From positions 19,117,833-19,181,832 of the forward strand of contig NC_051449.1 in the NCBI RefSeq assembly GCF_001649575.2: 64,000 nucleotides of DNA, in the 5' to 3' direction. This document shows positions 35,357-46,482 of the stretch, one piece after another. The notes under the pieces are model-generated. The model was not told where the DNA came from. It searched no databases and saw nothing but the letters and a program-made list of their open reading frames with translations. Numbering within the stretch: the stretch's first letter is position 1; every line of letters begins with the position of its first letter. The position numbers were made by a program, and so were the translations under genes. Source of the stretch: Kryptolebias marmoratus. Its lineage: Eukaryota > Chordata > Actinopteri > Cyprinodontiformes > Rivulidae.

Positions 35357-36990
35357 TAAAGCCTGTTAATAATCAATCAGAATAGCTCATTTAGATGATT
35401 AAGAGATAAAATGATCGGGCGGCCTGTTCTTTCCTGCTGACAAATCATTTAATGCTCGAAAGTGGGAACGAACACTATGTTTTTCTCTGTTGCTGTCATG
35501 AAAAAAGACATATTTTAGTTAGAGTTTATTCACTAGCTTAGCAGAAGGCAGAGCAGATGGGCCTCGAGAGGCTCAGTCAGGCTTTTAGTTTCTCCTGAAT
35601 GAGGAACTCTAGTTAATAAATTGTTGAATTAAATATTTAGCCGTGATGGAGGAGATCAGACAGGTAATCACACTCCCTGTCTTCATGTCTTGACTCCACA
35701 ATTCACAGGAGTGGGAATTTAAGACGCTGACATGAAACTAAATACAGTTTGCTTAATGTAGCTGTTTATGATTTTGAAGGTGAGTGATTTTAAAGCCTTT
35801 TGAGACAATGCACACAGAATTCATGCTCTGATGTTTTAATATTATAGAGTAGAAACTACAAGGTGTTCACAGAAAACAAAGTGAAATGACTGGGTGAAAA
35901 CTTACCCATAATTCCTGGATTTTAGGCCATCCACGTCAGGTCTTCAGGCCCTTTTTTGCTGTGATGGCCACTGACTGTTGATCGGGACAGATGCACACCA
36001 GCTGCTACTTGTATCTGTACAGCATTTTTAGTCTTCAACTCGCCTCAACTCACAGTTTCCATAGTAACGGGCTGGGAGGAATTGAAGACTGAAAATGACA
36101 TACAGGACATTTGGTGCTCCGTTCTCCCAGTGAAGCTCTTTTTCACGACTCCGTGAAGTCGATGATGTGAGGACTAGATGTCTCTGTAAGGTCAATTAGC
36201 TGAGCTGCTGGCAGGCATTCGGTGTGAAATAGGAACAATGCTGTTCCTTCAGATAAAAGCAACATCTGGAACCTCTGCATGTGTGTGAGTTTCAGTTTTT
36301 GAGTTTGCAATAATCTAACTTTTGACAGCAACTGTGGGAAAAGTTTACACGATAAAATGTAAAATGTAACGTTTGCATGGCTTTAGAAACAGTTATAACA
36401 TTTACTTTCTAATTCAAAAGCACTGTAAATAACTCTTTGTACCGTACATGACGTCTTTCTGACAGAGTCTGGTGGGAATCTTTTCTTACACAGCAGTTTG
36501 TGCCTCACAAAGACCAAAATGAGATGGTAAAGATTACAACGGGGAAAAGGTTTTATCATTCTGCTCCAGAGGGACATATGTACTTATCTTCTCTTAGTTT
36601 TTCCTGCAAAGTTGAACCATATTTCAGAATAGAACAAAACATCTTTAATCTTGAGTCTAAATGTGTTGTTTTGTAGAAAAACAGATTTGCTTTAGAATTA
36701 TGCTTGACAAGGAGATACAAGGGGGAAAAAACATCACAATTTTGAAGTTAACTTTTAAGTCAGAAATATAAATCCTATGTTATTTCAACAGTATTGCTTT
36801 GGAGACCCTATCTACACTCTTCCATTTTTTTTCCTGTTAATTAACAAATTTCCATCTACATGATTTTTACAAAATTGCTGAAATACCCATGCTGTGCCAG
36901 TAGGTGGTGAGAATGTCAACATTACCAACACTTTTAAAACCAGAGAGAAAACATTCTTAGCTTGGCTAAAAATTCCTCAAAAACTCATTT
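35357..36990. other. Intronic stretch, no feature recognised
   Basis: AT-rich opsin intron sequence. A GCCAGTAGGTGGTGAGAATG segment near 36897-36916 resembles a common fish repeat but is too short to classify. Confidence 0.35.
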
Positions 36991-37190
36991 TCCTTTGATA
37001 CAGTGTACAGATTCGCTCAGCTATTAACCATTTACACACAAAGTCAAGGTTTGACGGTGACAAAATCAGGATAAAAAGAGACAGACCCAGAAAAACAGGT
37101 TAAAAAATGGCTCCATTGTTGTTTTGGTTTCTAGGACACAAAGTATTAATAGGCATGTGTGAAATACGCCCCCATGTTGTTTTTGAGAAG
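36990..37190 (+). repeat. Dispersed repeat shared with 19240-19400
   Basis: Blocks TTGACGGTGACAAAATCAGG, AGAGACAGACCCAG and GGCTCCATTGTTGTTTTGG parallel the copy at 19240-19400. Class unknown. Confidence 0.5.
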
Positions 37191-37259
37191 CCCCTTATCT
37201 TAAGTTCACACCAAAACAGAGCTTTTAAAAAATCTTTACTTTGGAAAGCAAAGTAAAGA

Positions 37260-37450
37260 TTGTAATGTTTCTGTGTGGACTTTGAAGTTCTCCCTGCATG
37301 GGTTTACTCTGGTTTCCTCCCACAGACCAAAAACATGCATGTTAGGTTAACTGGTAACTAAACTGTCCCTAAGTGTGAGTGTGAATGGTTGTCTGTCTCG
37401 TTTGTTTCTGTGTCCCTGTGATGGACAATTGTGCCTTCATTCTGGGAAAT
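37260..37450 (+). repeat. Common teleost interspersed repeat fragment
   Basis: Contains TTCTCCCTGCATGGGTTTAC, GGTTTCCTCCCACAGACC, AAAAACATGCATGTTAGG and TGTGAATGGTTGTCTG, then TGTGATGGACAATTG. A reverse-oriented relative lies at 45955-46250 and a shorter end at 23226-23335. The transposon class was not determined. Confidence 0.65.
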
Positions 37451-38404
37451 TAATTAATTATTGATACCTAGTTTTTGCTGTAGATTTATGTATTCAGTGA
37501 AGTTAGTTTAAACCCCTATCTTCTTTGTTTCACAACTTTGATGCCTGTTATTTGGAGTCACAAAAGGAAATTTTGTTAAGGCCTAAACGACTTAATATAA
37601 TTTTATCATAACATGCACTTGTATTACAAATTAAGAAATCCTTTAGCAAATAACAGCCCCTTTTCACATATTAGCTGACTAAAGTTAAATGATGGATTAT
37701 TAAAACAAGGTCTTCCTTCTACTTTTTTAAAATCCTTGATATACTTTGTAAAAAAACTGAACCACTTTATTAGTACACACTTTTTAATGAGCTGCTTTTA
37801 AAAGCATACTTAGATATCAACAACACTGACAAGCAATAAAATTTAATTTCCGCTCAAAACTTGTTTATTTTGCAGGATGAGCTGCAGAAGCAGGCAGGTA
37901 CTGTCTGCATATGTCTGCTGATTCTGTTTTTATGTCATGTGGGATGTCCTATAAATACTACCTGTCTACAGGAAACACTGTTTGTGTCTCCTTGTTGGAG
38001 ATACAGGTGGAAGCTGTGCAGCTGCTGCTATAATACACATCTGGAAAGATTTTTATAGGTATTAGTTTATGTTTAGAGTTGCAAAACTTTGTAAGAAAAA
38101 AAAAGACAACCCATCATAACTTTGTGTTTGCTTTAAATTCAAAACTAAATTGGTGTGGTTTTTGATCAAAGCATTTTTGTGGTTTAAGGAAAGAAAAAAT
38201 AAAATGTAAACAATAATGTCAACCTAACCTAAAAATGACCAAAGAAACTAAGCTGTGGATTCTTACTGGCCCCAGCATCTGTGCATTGTGTGTATTACTG
38301 TATTCATCATTATTAGTTTGTGCTGATTTATAGTTATTCTCCTGACTGGTACATTTTTCTATTTTTTTGTTTAACAAAGTGGAATTAAAATGGATTTTCA
38401 GTTT

Positions 38405-40550
38405 GATTATAAGCAATGAACCTACATGAAATAGACCCCCTCAAGCTCAGTACTTTGTAGAGCTACTTTTGCAGCTGTTACAGCATCAAGTCCTTTCAGG
38501 TTCATCTCCATGATCTTGGTCCATCTAATCACTGAAGTTTTTGTCCATTCTTCAGGATCAAACTGCTGCAGATTAGATGGTTGCTGCTTGTGTCCAATAA
38601 TCTTTAAATCAAACCAGAGATTCTCAGTTGGACTGAGGTCCTGACTTTGTTTGGACTACTCCAGGATATTTAATTTATTCTCCTTAAACCAGATGAGTGT
38701 TGCTTCAGCAGTGTGTTTAGGGTCATTGTCCTGCTGAAAGGTGAACCTCCATCCCAGTCTCAAATCTCTGGAAGATTCAAATTATGCTCCCCTGGGAAGT
38801 TCTCTGTATTTTGTTTAATTCATAATCAATTCTGACTTATTTCCCAGGTCCTGCTGATGAAAACATTATTCACATTATGATGCTGCTTCTCTGTGGGGAT
38901 GGTGTTCTCTGCATGATGAGAGGTGCAAGGTTTGTTTGGGATATGGTGAAGTCCAGGATGGTTTAAAAGATCAATTTTAGTCTGATGTGATCGCATCACC
39001 TTCTTTCACAGTTTTGGAGAGCCTCTAATATGCCTTTTGACAAATTCTAAACAGTCAGTTTTATTTATGTATTTTTTAAGTCTTTTCTTCCCTGACCACC
39101 TTTTTATTAAGCTCAGGTCTGTGCAGATTATAGTGGTCCTATGAACCGACAATCCCATCATGGCTGCCTTTGGCCTCTTGGTTGCTTCTCTGATTAATGG
39201 CCTCCATGTGAGTTTTAGTGAACTTCCTTCTCCTGGCAGGTGTCTTTTTTTTTCTATTTTCTAAAAATGGATTTAATGGAGCTCTATTGGATGGCCAGAG
39301 TTTGGGATGTTTTTTTACACTTCAACCTTGATTAGACGTTGTCACAACTTTGACTCTGACTTGTGTGGAGAGTTCCTTGGTCTTCATGCTGTCTTTTGCT
39401 TGATAGCAGCCCTCACTACTTAAAGGTGTTGAACTGATGTTGAACAGGTGTGTATTTACTGAAATCATTTGACCCTCAGATTGCCTATGGGCGAAGTTTA
39501 TTTAGCTATTTATTTGGCTTCTTAAGGCAATGATTAGGGCTGAAAGCAAAGGGGTGAAAACATATGCTCTAGTTTGTATTTGTTACATACTATTTTTATG
39601 GCTGTACATGAATGTGATCACTGCTCCCAGGTCAGGGTCATGTTTTCTTAAATGGCATGGCAGAAAAGAAGCAGAGGAAGATACTTTTTAACCAAACTAT
39701 ACCAAACAAAGAATGACTGGTTTAAAAACATACGCAGAAGCTTAAAGACCTGCCTGTTCGATTCAAATCAGCTGTGCAAGAAAAAGCTGTATGATGCCAC
39801 TGACCGCAGACAGCTGCAGCAGAGGGAGAGGAGAGGAGTGTATGGCAGGCAGTTGTATCATATAACAGGCACTTTGGCAAGTATGTGGCAAGCCATTTGT
39901 ATATTTATTCAATATCCTTGTTTCACAATTTTTTATTTTAAATAATTTTGCATTGGGAGATGTTATTCAGCTCAGTATTACTGTTTTATTTTTCATCAAG
40001 TCTGGGTCAAATTATTTGAAGCAAACACTAGTTGTTTTTTTGTTTTATTTTAATTGAATTTTTTAGCAATATCTTATTCAGGTGATTATCAAACTGGACT
40101 TTATTAAACATTTTGTTTGACGCACGGCCTGTGGGTTTACTGTTTGCATTTCAGATGGGATGAAAAAGAACAGTAAAAGATAACTTTACTTTCTTGTGAA
40201 GTTATCAGCTGACAAATCCTACCTTGCCGTACATGACCTGCTACCTTTGAGCCTCCCCACTAACTCGGGTGGTTTGTTTTTCTGTCTCTGCTTCTCTGTT
40301 TCTGCGAGAGTTATTGTCTGTTAAAAAACAAGCAACACTGACATTTGTTTCTTTTTCTTGTCATTATGTACCGAACCGTGACTTAGGTGCACCATAAATT
40401 TTAAACAATTTACTTCACTAAAAGCTTTAATACTGTAAAGTTTTTTGGGAGTGTGAGTGCAATACTTTTAAACAAGGTGAAAATTCAACAAAACTCCAGG
40501 TTGTAAGGCAACAAAAATAATAGTAATGAAGAAAAATGTGAATACATCTG
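38405..40550 (-). mobile_element. Tc1/mariner-like transposon remnant, probably interrupted
   Basis: On the minus strand a frame reads [20 protein letters not shown], the catalytic DDE-family region, then LSPTENLWFDLKIIGHK and WTKIMEMNLKGLDAVTAAKV. Premature stops (for example after NILEW) show decay. Transposase-derived blocks extend to about 39560. Sequence like the element's outer end (CTCCAGGTTGTAAGGCAACA and GTGAATAC) reappears near 40497-40555. This suggests that about 0.8 kb of foreign or diverged DNA (39.6-40.4 kb) lies inside or beside it. Confidence 0.7.
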
Positions 40551-42185
40551 AAGCCCACACTAATTTACAATATTAGAAACACAGATAAACAAGCAGCAAC
40601 AACTGAAAAATAAAAACCTTTAAAATAAAAGAATATGCAGTTTATTTCAGTTAATTCACCAACAATGAGTCTTCAGGCGATGAAATAAACTCTGTTCTAA
40701 GCTTGTTGATTCGTGACATCCTCAAGCAAAACAAAATCATCTGCAGTGAGTTCCTAATTATATTTCAGATGTTCAACTGATAATAGTTTTTAATCATCTT
40801 TTCAGATTACATCATCTGAAGGATTTTCAGAAGCAATGAGAAAAGATGTATTCAGTATTTCACAAAGATAAACATGACAAGAGTCTTTTCAATCATGTTG
40901 GTACCCTGTGAATCCTCGTCTGGGACCCCACTTTAAACAGTTGCCTTCCATAATAAATCATTTTAATAAAGCATTAAATGAAGCCAGGAATGTCATTTAA
41001 ATTAACCACAGTTATTAATAAATGCAGAGCTGTTGTAACTTCTTTAAATCACTTTTAGGACTCAGCTACTGTATATGTCAGTGTTTACAGCTTTACACCA
41101 TTAGTCACAATGATGGAAGAGACCAATAAATAAGGCCAAATTAAAGACATCCAGAATTATTCATTAAAACAATTCCTGTCCCCCAGTCCGGTTCCTTTGC
41201 AGCAAAGTTGCATCAGTATTCCTTTGGGTGCGGCAATGTGGGTCAGTAAATCTGATTTATATTCACCAAAGACCTTCGCTGAAAATAGGCTAATCTAATT
41301 TTCTGGAACAAGATTCCTGGATCTGTTTCAACTATTGTTTGGGGTTCCTGACTCTCAGCTCCTTCGTGGCCGAGCCTGAAACTGTTCAAAAGAGAAAAGC
41401 TGAAAGATTCAACAAAAGCACGCTTGTTTCTATTGGTCAGTGGATCTAATTAAGTAATAACAACAAGAAAAAAAAAGCTGCACAACATAATTGAAACTTT
41501 TTTAAGGGTCTGCTGTGATTATTTATTTGGATAGGAAGGCTTTAATCAATACTTTAGCACATATACAGATGTGGTTCTCTGCATCTGCCATCAAAGCCAC
41601 GACATGAGGAATTCCTGACAAAACATGTCAGATGCTGGAGTTCATTTTCTATCCCTGCCTGCTGTGTGTCTTTCAACCTGTCCCTCGTCTCCGCAGCCCC
41701 CCCAGTCAGAAAAGCTTCAGCAGAGCCCGCGCTGTCTGGGTTAGTCGCTGATGGCTCAGAAACGTGTCTGTTCACTTCAACTCATGACAGAAATATATTT
41801 TTGTCCTTTTCCCACCGCAGTGTTGAACTTTCAACAAGCAAAAAAAAAAATGACTGCAGACCTCAAAACTATTCAACACTTATTTCCTGACCAAACCATA
41901 AAATGAGATGAAAGCACTATATTCTAAAAAGGAGTAGCAAAGATCTGTCACTTGGCTTCTTTATTTGTTGTTGTGTTCCTTGGTTTCATGTTGGTTTAAA
42001 ATAATTGGGAATAGATGATTTGTTGTGACATCCCTAACTCTTTTACTGAAACTGCTGGACTGTTTCTTTGTGTCTTGTTTTGCAAATTATCAGTGAGCGT
42101 GGTTAGCTCATTTCAAACGGGGATCCTTGTGTTCTGTGTTCTCAGTGTAAAATTTGACTCCAATCATTTGGATTTTTTTTTTTGT
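40551..42185. other. Intronic stretch, no feature recognised
   Basis: No exon. The 73-codon minus frame at 41554-41775 was considered as an opsin tail and rejected. Confidence 0.35.
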
Positions 42186-42189
42186 CATG

Positions 42190-42658
42190 GTGTTCTGTGA
42201 AGAGGTTATGAGCAGCAACTATCTTACCTGTTGTAGATAGCTATTTGAAAACCCTTAGCTTGGAGAAGTAGTTTATTTCTGACTGGATTGACAAGCTAAT
42301 GGCTAGTCCAAGCAAGCCCCTTTTGTTCCCCTCACATTATACTCAACATGTTCTGTTTTGCAACTTGTTTTATATGAATTGTTATTGGGAAATGGACAAG
42401 TACAGTATTGCACAGTATTTAGGGTAAATAACCATCTGATGCAAAAGTCAGTTTATGTGAATTAGTGTTGTTTAAAGTAGGCATTAGTCTGCTTTAGTCT
42501 CAGCCAAAGCTCAGGATATAGCTGTTAGCTTGTCAATCTATCAAGAAATAAACTCAGTTTGTCCAAACTGAGGTCATTCAATAAGCTCTCTACAACAGGT
42601 AAGATGCTCGCTGCTTGTAACATGATCCCACTTCAAAAGATCTGAACTATCCCTTTAA
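42190..42658. mobile_element. Foldback / palindromic MITE, copy 3
   Basis: Left arm has TTCTGTGAAGAGGTTATGAG, CTATCTTACCTGTTGTAGAT and ATTGACAAGCTAATGGCTAG. Right arm has AGCTCTCTACAACAGGTAAG and ends CTATCCCTTTAA at 42658. The centre (about 42310-42480) has no counterpart in copy 2, so it is either a longer family member or carries an insertion. Confidence 0.7.
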
Positions 42659-44064
42659 TAGATTCAGAATGTGAATGTCTGTTTCCAGTTATGCCAAACA
42701 TCTGAGTGTAACCATTGTTTTTTGTTGTACATCACCTCACTCACAAGGGTTTCACTCATACCTACATGCAATTTGTACAGATTAACTGGAGTTTATGAAA
42801 TTATGCTAAAACTAAAGTTGTTATTGTTGCTTTAGGTTTTTTTGTTTTTTCTTTCTCATGGCTTTATTTTGGACATACTGTACTGCACAGTTCTGCTAAT
42901 TGCCAGTTTTCATGGATGTCTTGTAACACTCAGTTAAATGGGGGTTGATTCTAACAGCACAGTTTTAATTATTATTTACCATATTTCATTAAATAAAGGC
43001 TGAAAACGCACACAAATAATGCCACAAACACTTAGATTGCATTCTCTTATTAACCTGAAGTCCAGTCAAGATTTTCTTCATTTGAAAAGAAACACATATC
43101 TTTGCATACAAACACAGTGGGACTTCAAACAGAACTGTGAGCAGAATGCAGGTGTTAAAACCAAACAAAGTTATTTTTTTAAAACCTTTAGTACAAACCT
43201 AAAACTGTATCAAACTATAAATCCCCTCTGAACAGAGCTAAAAAGAAACCCTTGAAATCCTAGCAGGACTTTTATTGCAGACAGAAATTGCCGGATGTGT
43301 GCAACACAACTTTATTTTAAGTAGAAGTCACCCCAACAAATGCTTCATTTTAGAGCAACACAGTTTTACAGTTTCATGATCATGTCATTAAACTGTTATA
43401 ATAACAGTGGTGGAACAGCATCCTGACTAGACTCTGCGTCTTTTCAGGTCCTCTGCCTTAGTGATCATCACAACTTCACTCCAAACACTTTTCTAACATC
43501 ATTACAAGATGAAAACAATTATTTCCAAAAATGTGTACTTTCACCTGAATTGTTAAAGAGAAAAAAACATGATTGATTACAAGTTTAAATTTACAGCTGA
43601 AATATTATGTCGTTTAACAAGAATTGCATAAATGGGATAATACTCATTACGTCATTTTTATAATCTGATTATTTTCATTATCATTTGACAAAGACATTGG
43701 ATTTCAGGGGAAGGTACAGACTAAAAAGAATTGTGAAGACAATTTTCCAGTAAATCCAGATTTAGGCCTGTGAGATTCTGCTTTTTTTATTTTTGACAAA
43801 TATTCCTATGATTCATTCTAGCAGGCTGACAAAACAATTTCAGCTGGCACATTTTAATAAAAAGAGAAAAAAATCCTTTCAGGTAACCCAAGGGTGGAAT
43901 TCCAAAAACAGTACTAGATAATGTAGAAATGGTCCTTAAGAAAGGTTTTTCTTAAATCTTTGCTCAAATTTAAACATATTATTTTTTATTAGTTAGAATA
44001 AAATCAAACCAAAACTTTTTGGAACCGTTTCGACCTTGAATTGTTGGAATGTAAGGATGGGGCA

Positions 44065-44102
44065 TAACAGTCCACTCGAAGGGACCTTCGAGTGGACTGT
44101 TA
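44065..44102. repeat. 38-bp near-perfect palindrome in opsin intron 3
   Basis: Arms TAACAGTCCACTCGAAGG (44065-44082) and CCTTCGAGTGGACTGTTA (44085-44102) are exact reverse complements separated by GA. It lies about 600 bp downstream, in transcription order, of the TM6-TM7 exon. No relation to a known repeat was seen. Confidence 0.9.
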
Positions 44103-44703
44103 CCTTAAAAAAGGCTATTTGCAATAATGTATTTATTTATTTTATTTTTTTTAAACTTTTTTCTAGGTGTTTCAAAATGAATTGAAGTTCAGCAACAAGT
44201 AAGAAATCAAAGTCCTTGACCACTTTCGGTAGGGACATTCAGCAGGATTCAAAATGTTATTTCATCAGAGCCAGTGGCAAAATAAATTGAGACGTAGTGT
44301 GAATTAAACTATCAACACCTCAGATAATGTGTGCTTTTGTGACACTGGAAAAAGCCTGAGGGATCTGACAAGCACTAAGAGCCAGAAACATCAGAGAATG
44401 ACTTGAAATGCACGAGTTAGATATTAATTTATTAGATTTGTTCAATCTGACTTGAAACACACTAAAAGGCAAAGATAACATGCAAGAACCAAAGTGCTGA
44501 CTCCTCTCGTTACTCATTGTCTCATTGACCTCGTGAAATGTCGGATTTTTGGATCATGTGATTCCACTCAACTGTGTTTTTTCCTTTTATATTTTAAAAG
44601 GCAAAAGACTTTTCAGACAGCCACATTTAAACACCACTGCATTTACCATCTACTATGTGTACTTTAGACTCCAGCTACAGTCCTCCCTCTCTGACCCACT
44701 CAC

Positions 44704-44937
44704 CTGTTTATTCATGAAGACATAGATGACTGGGTTGATGACGGTGCTTGTTTTAGCCAGAACTGAGGGGATGATGCTCGCCTCGGGCGTGACCAGGCCG
44801 GGAGGTCCGAAGGTAGCCAGCAGAGCCATAATCCCATATGGCAGCCAACACAGTAGGTAACAGATCACCATGATCACCACCATGAACAACACACGCTGCT
44901 CTCGTTTCTTGCTCAGCGATGCATTGATTCCGCTCAC
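44704..44937 (-). CDS. tmtops: Opsin gene, exon with TM6-TM7 (retinal attachment site)
   Basis: The minus-strand exon of 234 nt encodes exactly 78 residues between a pyrimidine-rich acceptor (CTACACTTCCTCCAG|GTG) and donor AAACAG|GTGAGTGG. It starts VSGINASLSKKREQRVLF (end of the third cytoplasmic loop). TM6 follows with CYLLCWLPYG (the CWxP switch), then a short extracellular loop and TM7 with VLAKTSTVINPVIY. The lysine of AKTST is the Schiff-base residue that binds retinal, and NPVIY is the NPxxY activation motif. It ends VFMNKQ, the position where OPN3/TMT-type opsins have an intron. The next exon (26032-25754) continues in phase 0 with FYRCF. All key residues are present, so the exon looks functional. 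The GTG at its 5' end is a spliced valine codon, not a start. Family assignment to TMT opsin is from memory. Confidence 0.9.
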
Positions 44938-45954
44938 CTGGAGGAAGTGTAGGGAAAGAAGAGAAGAAGAAAGACAATGAAGAGTTTAATGATTTGGCAA
45001 TCTTCCACAGTAATACAAGTTCAGGCTTTGATATCTGGGTTTCTCCCAAGTCCAGTAGAAGAGGAGAAAACTTTGAGATTAAATTTTTGAGTGACACAGA
45101 TTGTGTCAGAGAGGTTGAATTGAGGGAAATCAAAACTGCAAATAGGAGGAAAACCTAGTAAAGGAAAGAAAGAGGAAAGAGGGAAAGGCATATTATCATC
45201 TTCGAAGAATTTCAATGTGTTATAAGATGTACAGGCAGACATAGAAAATGACAGAAAGTGCTTTATTATCCCTCATTCTCAGATCTGAGACAAAAAGACT
45301 CAGTTTTTGCCTGAAACTGCCCCCTTGATATGTAAAACACTTTTGCCTATTTGATGGAAACTCGGTAAGTTTTTCCTCTTTGGTCATTGGGCTTCGATAG
45401 TTGAGAGAACTTCAGGGCTCCAAGATTCATGACAGTATGACTGACCCCCTATCTTTAACAAAATCCAACCCCAAAGACAAGCCTAGTGTTGCTGGTAAAT
45501 TCCTAGCAGGCAGGAAACAGTGACGTAAAGAGATTTTATGGGTCAGGCAGAAGTAAGATGTTTCAGAATGTCACATTAAAACTGGGTTATTGGTCCATGA
45601 AAAAGTACCTCGCTCGGGGCCAGGGAGTCCCAGGTTGTTAGAGGTTGTACAATACAAGCTATCTGAACTTAACTCTGTTTATTGGTTTGGCTCTGTGATA
45701 TTTTTCTTTCCTGGGAGTTCCTGAGGGATACTCAGAAGCACTGCAGGACTGTCACACAGTTGGAGTTGGTTCCTGTGGAGTGTTGCTTTAATCTGACCTA
45801 GTCTTCCAGAGGTATCAATATGGATCAACATTCAGCTAATTTACAACATGCATTATTATCTGACCACTAGCTTTTTGAGTTTTCATGACTAATGTTACTA
45901 CGATCCCACATCATCGGAAATGTCACAGCTGATGAGAAAAATTAAAATGATTCA
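44938..45954. other. Probable opsin intron 2, start
   Basis: Non-coding sequence upstream, in gene orientation, of the TM6-TM7 exon. Minus-strand frames at 44753-45242 overlap the exon in other phases and are not genes. Confidence 0.5.
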
Positions 45955-46250
45955 TCTATCAATCTACTACTTGCTTATAGGGTAGTGGGGAGCTGGTGCA
46001 TGCATATCCAGCAATCAATGGGTGAGAGGTGGGATACACCATGGACAGGTTGCCAGTCCATCACAGAGCCACACAGAGAGAGACAAATGACCATGCACAC
46101 ACCAAGAGTAAATTTAGACTCGGCAATTAACATTGTTTAACATGCATGTTTTTTGGACTGCGAGAGGAAATTGGAGTACCCAGATATAACCCATATATGA
46201 ATGAGGAGAACATGAAAACTCCACACAGAAAGACCCCAGATTCTAACCAG
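45955..46250 (-). repeat. Common teleost interspersed repeat, reverse copy
   Basis: Plus-strand blocks AGTGGGGAGCTGGTGC, GACAGGTTGCCAGTCC, ATCACAGAGCCACACAG, AACATGCATGTTTTTTGGAC and AGGAGAACATGAAAACTCC are the reverse complement of the unit seen at 37260-37450. Confidence 0.65.
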
Positions 46251-46268
46251 GACCTTCTTGCTGTAGAT

Positions 46269-46482
46269 CAGGGGTCTCCAATCCTGGTCCTGGAGGGCCA
46301 CTATCCTGCATGTTTTCCTTGTTTCTCTGCTCCAACACACCTGATTCAGTGGTTAAATTACCTCTTCGTGTTCTGCAGAAGCCTGTTAATCATACATTGA
46401 CTCAAATCAGGTGTGTTGGAGCAGAGGAACAAGTAAAACATGCAGGATGGTGGCCCTCGAGAACCAGGATTTGACACCCCTG
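46269..46482. mobile_element. hAT-type palindromic MITE
   Basis: 214 bp starting CAGGGGTCTCCAATCCTGG and ending CAGGATTTGACACCCCTG. Long arms such as CTGCTCCAACACACCTGATT and AATCAGGTGTGTTGGAGCAG are reverse complements, so almost the whole unit folds back. The CAGGGGTC terminus is typical of hAT elements. Candidate 8-bp target duplications CTGTAGAT (46261-46268) and CTGTATAG (46483-46490) match only partly. No coding capacity. Confidence 0.75.

Larger units (their letters stand above)
26033..44703 (-). other. Opsin intron 3, 18,671 bp
   Basis: The interval between donor CAG|GTGAGTGG (44704/44703) and acceptor CCCAG|TTT (26033/26032) on the minus strand. It contains parts of at least two TTAA foldback elements, a SINE, a LINE C-terminal fragment, a Tc1-like remnant and an 18-bp-arm palindrome. 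No other exon was recognised inside. The segments 27.0-33.1 kb and 42.7-44.0 kb show neither a gene nor a clear repeat. Confidence 0.75.

Noticed and set aside
39652..39945. 97-codon basic protein as a real gene
   Set aside because: No recognised domain, no splice or promoter context, and it lies inside or beside a transposon remnant.
41554..41775. Alternative last exon of the opsin
   Set aside because: It lacks the FYRCF start that must follow VFMNKQ and has no fitting acceptor. 25754-26032 fits in sequence and phase.
44653..44937. A 94-codon opsin-like gene starting at GTG
   Set aside because: The GTG is the first codon after a splice acceptor, and the last 16 codons read into the intron past a GTGAGT donor. 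The real exon is 44704-44937.
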